64,000 nucleotides of DNA from Steroidobacteraceae bacterium. GTDB lineage: Bacteria; Pseudomonadota; Gammaproteobacteria; Steroidobacterales; Steroidobacteraceae. The stretch lies in the NCBI GenBank assembly GCA_041395505.1, contig JAWLAG010000001.1, positions 1 to 64,000 of the forward strand. The letters are read 5' to 3'. Below the pieces are notes generated by a model, which ran no database searches, was not told the DNA's origin, and saw only the letters and a list, made by a program, of their open reading frames with translations. This document shows positions 1 through 6,855 of the stretch, in pieces (the stretch's first letter is position 1; each line of letters begins with the position of its first letter). A program made the position numbers and the translations under genes.

Positions 1-20
1 GTTGTAGATGTGCGGTCCAT

Positions 21-53
21 GCCTTGTAACACTAGCACGGCGCCGGATAACAC
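21..53 (-). repeat. Two direct repeats upstream of intI, candidate attI integrase-binding sites
   Basis: On the plus strand gccttgtaacac (21-32) and gccggataacac (42-53) are direct repeats matching at 9 of 12 bases, 21 bp start to start, or about two helical turns. Read away from intI (minus strand) each contains GTGTTA. In class 1 integrons attI lies next to intI and holds direct repeats bound by the integrase, so the position and layout fit. A clean core GTTRRRY reading toward the presumed array was not found, so this is tentative. Confidence 0.35.
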
Positions 54-100
54 CAGTTGAGTACGTACTGCAACCGGCCTGATTTGCGGCCAAAAGGCGG

Positions 101-129
101 TTGTAGCTGTATGCATATACAGTTATATT
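101..129 (+). promoter_or_regulatory. intI promoter (-35 TTGTAG, 17-bp spacer, -10 TATATT)
   Basis: TTGTAG at 101-106 and TATATT at 124-129 are separated by exactly 17 bp. The predicted transcript start falls near the GTG start codon at 136, so the message would be leaderless or nearly so, and no Shine-Dalgarno sequence is visible. The spacer is filled by a LexA box. Confidence 0.6.
107..122. promoter_or_regulatory. LexA (SOS) box in the intI promoter
   Basis: CTGTATGCATATACAG matches the gammaproteobacterial LexA consensus CTGT-N8-ACAG, with inverted arms CTGTAT/ATACAG. It occupies 16 of the 17 spacer bases between the -35 and -10 of intI, so bound LexA would block RNA polymerase. SOS control of intI is established for class 1 and Vibrio integrons. 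Here it is read from sequence only. Confidence 0.8.
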
Positions 130-135
130 GGTTTC

Positions 136-1320
136 GTGAAAACAGGCGCCCGCCCATCGTTGCGCTCCACACGTCTGCTCGATCAGTTGCGCGAGCGCGT
201 GCGTTACAAGCACTACAGCTACCGCACCGAGCAGGCCTATGTTTTCTGGGCACGGCGCTTCGTCAGGTTCCACGGGCTCAAGCACCCGCGCGATTTGCAC
301 GCGGCCGACGTCGAGTCTTTTCTCACGCACCTCGCGGTCGAAGCCAAAGTTGCGCCGTCAACGCACAGCCAGGCGTTGTCGGCGCTGCTCTTTCTCTATC
401 GGGAGGTGCTCGATGTCGACCTGCCCTGGCTCGATGAGATCGGTCGGCCCAAACGGCGCGCGTATCTGCCGGTGGTGCTGTCGCGCGAGGAGATAATCAA
501 CCTCCTGCGTCATGTGGACCCGCATTTCCTCTGCATCGCGCAGCTTCTGTATGGCGCCGGCCTGCGGTTGCGCGAGTGTCTGTTGCTTCGCATCAAGGAC
601 CTCGACTTCGACCGGCGCGTTCTGATTGTTCGCCAGGGCAAGGGCGGCAAGGACCGCGTCGTCATGTTGCCCAAGTTGTCGGAGTCGTTGCTGCGCAGCG
701 CGATTTCTCGCTCGCGCCATCTCTGGCACCTCGACCGCGAAGCGAGTGTCCCCGGCGTCGAACTGCCCGAGGCGCTGGCGCGCAAGTATCCACGCGCGCC
801 TGTCAGCTTCTCCTGGCACTGGCTTTTTCCTTCGCCCACGTTGTCGGTCGATCCGCGGACCAGACAGCTGCGTCGACATCACCAGTACGAGCAGACGGTC
901 GGTCGCGCGCTGTCGCGTGCGGCACGGGCGGCAAACATCGACAAAAAAGTATCCGCGCACACCTTGCGGCACTCCTTTGCTACCCATTTGCTCGATGCCG
1001 GTGTCGACATCCGACGCGTGCAGCAACTACTGGGCCACGCGGATGTCAGCACGACCATGATCTACACCCACATCCTCAAATCCTCCGCCGCCGGTGTCGC
1101 GAGCCCGCTTGATCACCTGCCGCTTCGCGTCGAGGACGGCGGTCCACTCACCGCCTATCGAGCGGGCACTCCAGATAGACCGCATCGCGCAGCGGGTTCG
1201 GGTAGTACGCGGCAATGCGCCGAAAGCCGAGCCCTTCGTACAGCCGAAGCGCCGGCGTCATGTGCGCAAGCGTATCGAGGCGCATGGTCCGATGGCCGGC
1301 CGTGCGTGCGATCGCCATGA
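136..1320 (+). CDS. intI: Integron integrase (tyrosine recombinase)
   Basis: Site-specific tyrosine recombinase that would insert and excise gene cassettes at attI/attC. The N-terminal SAM-like DNA-binding domain spans about residues 10-95 and the catalytic domain about 110-325. The catalytic set is visible: R144, K169/K172, H275, R278 (HTLRHSF), H301 (LLGHAD) and Y310 (MIYTH). An insertion around residues 205-250 (ARKYPRAP, then RRHH) is the IntI-specific patch that separates IntI from XerC/D. The GTG start at 136 is chosen because MKT and the following LDQLRER/RTEQAYV align with IntI1. IntI1 is 337 residues, while this ORF runs to 394. The last 60 or so residues are low-similarity and antisense to the convergent GNAT gene. 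Expression is probably SOS-controlled through the LexA box at 107-122. The cassette array should lie left of the gene, outside the window. Confidence 0.92.
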   Translation: MKTGARPSLRSTRLLDQLRERVRYKHYSYRTEQAYVFWARRFVRFHGLKHPRDLHAADVESFLTHLAVEAKVAPSTHSQALSALLFLYREVLDVDLPWLDEIGRPKRRAYLPVVLSREEIINLLRHVDPHFLCIAQLLYGAGLRLRECLLLRIKDLDFDRRVLIVRQGKGGKDRVVMLPKLSESLLRSAISRSRHLWHLDREASVPGVELPEALARKYPRAPVSFSWHWLFPSPTLSVDPRTRQLRRHHQYEQTVGRALSRAARAANIDKKVSAHTLRHSFATHLLDAGVDIRRVQQLLGHADVSTTMIYTHILKSSAAGVASPLDHLPLRVEDGGPLTAYRAGTPDRPHRAAGSGSTRQCAESRALRTAEAPASCAQAYRGAWSDGRPCVRSP

Positions 1321-1678
1321 TCTCCAGCGACAATGCGCGCCCGAGTCCATTCTGCCGCGCACTCTGGCGCACCCACAGTCGCTTCATCTCGCACACGCCC
1401 GCTTCGAGCGGCCGCATGGCGACACAACCCGCCGCAGCCTGCTCGCCATCGGGCTCGCCGTGGCGCGGATAGGCAATCAGGAAAGCACCCGCGGGCTCCG
1501 CGTACTTGCCGGGCAGCGTCGCCAGCTCCTGCTCGAGCCCCTGGAATCCGAGATCCTCGTTGAGCCATCCGGCATATTCCACGATCAATCGGCGCAGCTG
1601 CTCGATCTCCGATGCAGCAGGACTGACGCCGCCGCGACGCAGTTCGAAGCCTCGCAGCGGCGTGTCCGACAGGATCAA
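1148..1678 (-). CDS. GNAT-family N-acetyltransferase
   Basis: About 176 residues with a GNAT fold: a core near CEMKRLWVR, the acetyl-CoA pyrophosphate-binding stretch QNGLGRAL, then LDTLAHMTPALRLYEGLGF, typical of the C-terminal half. The substrate is unknown. The frame stays open upstream, but the TTG at 1676-1678 overlaps the TGA of the preceding MAPEG gene (TTGA), which would couple the two, so that start is preferred. The 3' end (1148-1320) is antisense to the extended tail of intI. It belongs to a two-gene minus-strand unit with the MAPEG gene. Confidence 0.75.
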   Translation of the reverse strand: MILSDTPLRGFELRRGGVSPAASEIEQLRRLIVEYAGWLNEDLGFQGLEQELATLPGKYAEPAGAFLIAYPRHGEPDGEQAAAGCVAMRPLEAGVCEMKRLWVRQSARQNGLGRALSLEIMAIARTAGHRTMRLDTLAHMTPALRLYEGLGFRRIAAYYPNPLRDAVYLECPLDRR

Positions 1679-2058
1679 ATCTGGAAGTAGCTGAATATGG
1701 ACCAGACCGAGGCGATCGCGATGATCAGTGCCGTGCCACCCGCGCCAACCAGCCGGAGATAGCTCTTCATTGAATCGGCTTTCAGCCCCAGTGCGTGGCA
1801 GACTCTTGCGACCACGAGCCCAGCGCCCAGGCCGTGGACCCAGCGCGTGTCGACGCCGCGCATTTCCATCAGCACGATCAGTATCAGCGCAATCGGTACC
1901 CACTCCGCGAAATTGGCGTGGCGACGCATGGCAAGCAACAGCTCCTTGTTGCCGCCATCACCGATGGAAATATCCAACTTGCCACGCAGTCCTCCGGCTT
2001 TCGCGCCGAGGACAATAGCCAGCAGGCCGAGCAGGCCGGCATACAACGCCGTAATCAT
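1675..2058 (-). CDS. MAPEG-family integral membrane protein
   Basis: A 127-residue protein with four probable membrane helices. It carries the family pattern with RRHANFAEWVP (the conserved Arg/Asn/Glu stretch of MAPEG proteins) after helix 1 and a C-terminal hydrophobic helix. Members include microsomal glutathione transferase-like enzymes. Bacterial paralogues of this size are mostly uncharacterised, so no reaction is claimed. It is the first gene of a pair with the GNAT gene, which overlaps it by 4 bp. Confidence 0.8.
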   Translation of the reverse strand: MITALYAGLLGLLAIVLGAKAGGLRGKLDISIGDGGNKELLLAMRRHANFAEWVPIALILIVLMEMRGVDTRWVHGLGAGLVVARVCHALGLKADSMKSYLRLVGAGGTALIIAIASVWSIFSYFQI

Positions 2059-2159
2059 GATGTGATCCCCCGTTCTCGTATTGTTATGGACGGCACAGCT
2101 TGCGCTGCCCGCACCCGGGCTGGCAAGCGGCGACGCCTGGGCTGGGGACCGGCGCGGGA

Positions 2160-5100
2160 TCAGCGTTCGGTCAGCTCGACTTGCACGGTCCGTGGCGCCC
2201 CGCCGCGCTCGATGCGAGCGGTTACCCGGGTTCCCGGCTGCAGCGGTCGCAAGGCATCGGCAAAACCGCGCAGCGATTCGATTCGCGTCGTATCGATCTG
2301 CAGCAACACATCACCCGACTTCAGGCCCGCACGATCTGCGGGCGAGCCCGGCACGATCGACTCCGCCCGCACGCCGCGACCCTGGAATGCATAATCCGGA
2401 ACGAATCCAAAGCTCACGCGCCGCGGACTGCTGCTCGCCCCGCCCCCGCCAGCCGCGCCGCCCTCACTCGCGGTGCGCCCGGCACCGGCCGATGCCGCGC
2501 CATCGATCGTCACCGTGAGCGGTTCGATGCGCTCGGCCAGATAGACAATCGTCTCCTTCGCAACCGTTGCAACCTTGACCATGCCGGCCGAATCGATCTT
2601 GTCCGCCGTATCGGTCGGCCGGTGGTAATCGAGATGCGCGGACGTAAACAGCTGCACCCCCGGGATGCCCTTCTCGATGAAGCTCATCTGGTCCGACGAT
2701 TCGGCGGCTCCCGGGATGCTTTCGATCTTGATGCCGGTCGTAAAACCAACGCCACGAAAGACATGCACCCATTCGCTCGCGGTTCCTGTGGCGAGCGCCT
2801 TGATCGCCTGGTCGCCAAGCCGCCCGACCGTGTCAAGATTGACCACGGCACGAAGACCCGACATCGGCAAGGGTGTCGGATGATCCGCATAGTAGTGCGA
2901 ACCGACGAGTTTCCATTCCTCGGCAGAGAAACCCGCGAACACGATGGTGCGCGGCAACGGACCACCCGCGGCAAGGTTTCGCGCGAGTTCGAGCATCACC
3001 GCAACGCCGCTGGCGTTGTCATCCGCACCCGGATGCACGCGGCCGAGTTCGTTCACCCGCACGCCCGGGCCCGAGGTACCCAGGTGATCGTAATGCGCCG
3101 ACAGCAGCACCCACTGGCCAGCGAACGCCGGATTGCTCCCCGGCAGCACGCCGATCACGTTGCGGGTACTGAAGCCCTTGGCGCCTTCGCGCGCAGCGAC
3201 ATCAAAGGGCTGGAAATAGCCGCCATCGACACCACCTGGTTGCAGACCCATCGATTTCATCCGCGCGGCGACGAAATCACCGGCGGCTCGAAGGCCCGCA
3301 CTGCCGGGGCCGCGTCCTTCGCGTGCCGGATCGGCGAGCCATTCGACATCCGCCTTCATCGCCGCGGCATCGAACACCGCGGGCAACTCGATCAACGCCT
3401 TGCGCCGAGCGCTCGCAGGCAACGCCGGCACCGCTTGCGATGTATCGCCGCGCAGATCGACCCGCAGCGGTGAATCCACCGCCGGCCAATCACCCTTTAC
3501 CTTGTTATCACCTGCATCCCCGGCGAAACCAAGATAGGAATACTTGCCATAGTGCGGGAGCTTCCGTGCAACCGCGGCACTCGCCGCCGGCGATGCGGTA
3601 TGTATGAATCCGATGGCATGGGTGGGATCGGCGGGGTGTCGCCGCACGATCACGGCCGAATGGCCCTCGAAGGCGATACGCTGGCCCGCCGCACTCACGC
3701 CGCCCGCATCGCTGTCGAGCCCGATGGCGGGATCGGGCGCAAGGAGCGGCGCTGCGAAGCGATTGCTCCGGCCGATGATCCACACCGAGCGATCGGTGGG
3801 CAATTGTTGCAGCGAATCATCGTTCACCACCGTGATCGAGTGCTCCGGGCCCTGCCAGAATTTCAGCATCTCGCGCCAGGCGCCGAGTTCCGCCGCGCTC
3901 GCATCGGCGGGTAATATGGCGGTGATGGCCGATTCACCGAAAATCATGCCCACCGAAGGCGCGGTTTCGCGCGCATCGAGTGCGCGGAACAGGTCGAACT
4001 CGGGATCGAGCTCGACCAGGAGCGGCGCAGCATCGGTTGCGTATTCGAACACGGCATCGCGCCCGTCCATGTGCAGCACTTCATCGCGCACGCCAGAGGC
4101 GGTGTGGATCCGGATCAGAACATCGAGTACATAGGGCTCGGCTTCCTGCAACTGGTGCACATGTCCATAGACGCGATGCGTGCCGTCGGCATTGCGCCGC
4201 GTCGGCGCCACTTCGAGCGACAGCTGTGGCGCGCCGGTGCGCGTCACCCACTGCTCGAAGAATGCGGCATCCGCCTCATGCGCCGCACGCAGGTCATCGA
4301 AACTCGCGCGCTGTCCTTTCTTCTCGCGATAAAAGCGCGCAAGTCCGCGGCGGTAGGCGTCATCGCCCTGCTGGCGACGCAGCATGTGAAAGAGCATCAG
4401 GGCCTTGCCATAGCCGACCGCCTCGGTCGCCGGACTGTGACGCGACCGAAACTCGGTCAGCGGAAAGTCGCGCGCGCTGCCCACGAAGTCCCGGTAGCGC
4501 TTGAGCGTGTCGCGCCGGTATTCCGCGCCCTGGCCTTGTTGCTCCTTGATGAGGTGATCCGCCAGATAGGCGGTGAGGCCTTCGCACCAGTTGCCGCTGC
4601 CGTAGTCGACGAAGACCGAATTGCCCCACCAGTTGTGCAGGATCTCGTGCGGATAGGACGAAGTCAGGATAAACGGGAAACGTATGATCTGGGGGCCGAG
4701 CAGCGTGAACGACGGCATGCCATAGCCCGTCTCCCAGTAATTCTCCACCAGCGCAAACTTGCCGTAGGGATAGGGCCCGATGAGCTGGCGGTACATCTCG
4801 AGGTACTGTGCCGTTGCTTCGAGGTATTTGTTGGCGAGCGCGTTGTCGGGCTTTGTCAGGTACACCAGTGCCTCGACGTTGCCGGCGGCGCGGCTGTAGC
4901 GCGTCAGCGGACCACCGACCAGGTGCAGCTCATCGATGGGTAGCTCGGCGCTCCAGTGCGCACGGCCCTCGGCATCGCGCGACGTGCCGTTGCCCGGGCT
5001 GATCAGCTGCCAGCCATCCGGTACCGCTGTCTTCAGGTCAAATGTGAACAACTGCTCGCCGAGGTAGGGATACCACAGCGTGCTGCCGGCGAGATAAACG

Positions 5101-5576
5101 CCCTGCTCGCCGATCTGGCCGGCGGTTTCGCTGAAGCCGCGGGCGTATTCCTGCTCGGGCGTGGTCAGCGGATAGTTGATGACCCCGCGATAGCGCAGCG
5201 TGAATTGATTTACGCCCTTCGGCAGCTGCAGACGATAGCGACGTGCGTGGCCCGACTGGGTGAGCGCCGCACTCGAGCCGTTGATGCCGCTGAAGCCACC
5301 GGTGGTTGCCGCGGCGAGTGCCGTGGCACGCGGTCGGCTCGAGTCGATCTTGAGCGGCTCAGCGAGCAGGAATTCCACACGCTGTCCCGCCATCGCCGCG
5401 GGCAGCGTGACGGTCGCCTGCACGGTGATTTCGTGACTTGCCGGCGCGAGCGTTGCGTCGATGGCGATATGCGGCCAGGTATCCGTCGTGTTGATCGCGG
5501 CAGCGACAGCCATTGGGTTCTGCGCGCACAGCCATGCGACGAGCACCGCGGGCATGCAGCGTAAAAGCATTCTCAT
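2160..5576 (-). CDS. Secreted M1-M28 double metallopeptidase with C-terminal PDZ domain
   Basis: 1138 residues. A Sec signal peptide occupies residues 1-27 (cleavage near AVA-A). Residues about 30-450 are an M1 (gluzincin) aminopeptidase-like module with H310-E311-ILH314 and a downstream E332 in WCEG. A non-catalytic middle spans about 540-700. An M28 aminopeptidase module follows, with candidate zinc ligands H828, D852, E886/E887, D915 and H985. A PDZ domain occupies about 1050-1138. The gap from the last HEXXH histidine to E332 is 17 residues, one less than the usual X18 of M1. It sits 9 bp after the ChaN-like gene, and TAAGGAG includes that gene's stop. As the third gene of the TonB-receptor operon it may degrade peptides or hemoproteins at the cell envelope (inference). 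Confidence 0.85.
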   Translation of the reverse strand: MRMLLRCMPAVLVAWLCAQNPMAVAAAINTTDTWPHIAIDATLAPASHEITVQATVTLPAAMAGQRVEFLLAEPLKIDSSRPRATALAAATTGGFSGINGSSAALTQSGHARRYRLQLPKGVNQFTLRYRGVINYPLTTPEQEYARGFSETAGQIGEQGVYLAGSTLWYPYLGEQLFTFDLKTAVPDGWQLISPGNGTSRDAEGRAHWSAELPIDELHLVGGPLTRYSRAAGNVEALVYLTKPDNALANKYLEATAQYLEMYRQLIGPYPYGKFALVENYWETGYGMPSFTLLGPQIIRFPFILTSSYPHEILHNWWGNSVFVDYGSGNWCEGLTAYLADHLIKEQQGQGAEYRRDTLKRYRDFVGSARDFPLTEFRSRHSPATEAVGYGKALMLFHMLRRQQGDDAYRRGLARFYREKKGQRASFDDLRAAHEADAAFFEQWVTRTGAPQLSLEVAPTRRNADGTHRVYGHVHQLQEAEPYVLDVLIRIHTASGVRDEVLHMDGRDAVFEYATDAAPLLVELDPEFDLFRALDARETAPSVGMIFGESAITAILPADASAAELGAWREMLKFWQGPEHSITVVNDDSLQQLPTDRSVWIIGRSNRFAAPLLAPDPAIGLDSDAGGVSAAGQRIAFEGHSAVIVRRHPADPTHAIGFIHTASPAASAAVARKLPHYGKYSYLGFAGDAGDNKVKGDWPAVDSPLRVDLRGDTSQAVPALPASARRKALIELPAVFDAAAMKADVEWLADPAREGRGPGSAGLRAAGDFVAARMKSMGLQPGGVDGGYFQPFDVAAREGAKGFSTRNVIGVLPGSNPAFAGQWVLLSAHYDHLGTSGPGVRVNELGRVHPGADDNASGVAVMLELARNLAAGGPLPRTIVFAGFSAEEWKLVGSHYYADHPTPLPMSGLRAVVNLDTVGRLGDQAIKALATGTASEWVHVFRGVGFTTGIKIESIPGAAESSDQMSFIEKGIPGVQLFTSAHLDYHRPTDTADKIDSAGMVKVATVAKETIVYLAERIEPLTVTIDGAASAGAGRTASEGGAAGGGGASSSPRRVSFGFVPDYAFQGRGVRAESIVPGSPADRAGLKSGDVLLQIDTTRIESLRGFADALRPLQPGTRVTARIERGGAPRTVQVELTER

Positions 5577-5585
5577 TCTGGCTCC

Positions 5586-6851
5586 TTAATGTGCGGCGGG
5601 AGTTGGTCGACGAAACACCAGCTCCAGCGTCCGGGTCTCACCGCCACGTTCGATCACGACGGGTACGGCTTCGCCCCAGCGATAATCGGCACAAACGCGT
5701 TGCAGCGCGGCGTTCGAGTCGATCGTCTGGCCGCCGAGCTTGCGTAGGATGTCGCCCACTTTGAGACCCGCCGCAGCGGCGCTGCTGTTGCGGTCCACGC
5801 GAATGAGTTTGGTCGGTTCCTTGCCGACGCTGCCCATCAGCGACACGCCCAGCTCCGGTAGTCCCGGGCCAGCGGTCGGCGGCACACCCCAGACGTAATC
5901 CGCGTAGGACGCGCGCACCGATGCGACCGGCGTGCCATCCTCCTCGCGCACCCATACCGGGATCAGCGTCGCAATACGCTCCTTGAAGTGCGGCCGGATC
6001 TGGCGGACGGAGCCGAGGCCGAAGGCCACGTGGCCCGAGCCGATGAACACCACCATGATGGCATCCTTGCCGCCGTGCGCCTGCAATGCCTTCATGGCAT
6101 TCCAGGCCATCGCGCCGTCCCAGGTCGTCTGCGCCTGGTACATGCCTTCGAGCGCCTCGGGCGACATCTGGCTGTGCAATGCATCGTCTTCATCGAAATA
6201 AGCGCGAAACAACTTGCGGTGATCCGCGCTGGTGATGTCGATGTGCGGCGGCATGTGTTGCTGGGCTTCCGACTCGAGCGCAGCAAATCCTTTTGCGCGT
6301 ACCGTGCGCACGACCTCGCGTGGCACATTGATGCCATACATCGGAATGTGCTGGTCGCGGGCGTAGGCGAAGATGTCGCGGTAGTAGCCCCACTGGTGCG
6401 ACCAGACTTCGTACCATTTCGATTCCGATGGAAAATCCGCGAGTGCGATTTCACCCGCATTCCAGCGATCGAGCATCGCCTGGTCGGTATAGCGGAACAT
6501 CTCGAGACCGATCAACACCTCGCGGCCCGCCTCGTGCAAGGCGCGAATGACTTCGAGCTGCACGCGATGGAACTCGAAGTTAGTGTGTTCCTCGCCTATG
6601 AACAGAATGCGCGCGTTGGCGAGCGATCGGGCGAGACCCGCTGGCGAGAGTGACTCGCCGCTGTCGCTCGCCGTGATGCCATCGAGCTGCACGGGTGCCA
6701 GGCGCTGCGCCCGGTCGGGATCGCCGAGACGCATCTGGTAGACCGGCTCGCGCGCCATCGCGAGACCGGCCAAAAGCAGCGCGCCCGCCAGTGCCAGGCA
6801 CTGACGGGCGCGATTGCATTTCCGCTGGCTTCCCTTGCGGGAATCGTTCAT
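5586..6851 (-). CDS. ChaN-like (heme-binding family) lipoprotein-type protein with PDZ domain
   Basis: 421 residues: an N-terminal signal or anchor segment (about residues 15-33), then a ChaN/DUF399-type domain (about 75-320) with the family hallmark FIGEEH near the start and FIGSGHVAFG near the end, then a PDZ domain (about 335-410). ChaN of Campylobacter is a heme-binding, iron-regulated lipoprotein acting with an outer-membrane receptor, and here too the gene is next to a TonB-dependent receptor. No lipobox cysteine is clear (the segment ends LLAGLAMA), so it is probably periplasmic rather than lipidated. It starts 4 bp after the receptor stop and is almost certainly co-transcribed. Confidence 0.8.
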   Translation of the reverse strand: MNDSRKGSQRKCNRARQCLALAGALLLAGLAMAREPVYQMRLGDPDRAQRLAPVQLDGITASDSGESLSPAGLARSLANARILFIGEEHTNFEFHRVQLEVIRALHEAGREVLIGLEMFRYTDQAMLDRWNAGEIALADFPSESKWYEVWSHQWGYYRDIFAYARDQHIPMYGINVPREVVRTVRAKGFAALESEAQQHMPPHIDITSADHRKLFRAYFDEDDALHSQMSPEALEGMYQAQTTWDGAMAWNAMKALQAHGGKDAIMVVFIGSGHVAFGLGSVRQIRPHFKERIATLIPVWVREEDGTPVASVRASYADYVWGVPPTAGPGLPELGVSLMGSVGKEPTKLIRVDRNSSAAAAGLKVGDILRKLGGQTIDSNAALQRVCADYRWGEAVPVVIERGGETRTLELVFRRPTPAAH

Positions 6852-6855
6852 CGCG

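Noticed and set aside
56..62. GTTGAGT, a match to the integron core GTTRRRY
   Set aside because: It reads toward intI rather than toward the presumed array, so it is in the wrong orientation for attI. It could be chance.
2100..3473. Long open frame opposite the M1-M28 gene
   Set aside because: Its translation is Arg/His-rich with no domain, and the minus-strand gene has full catalytic motifs. Typical antisense frame in high-GC DNA.
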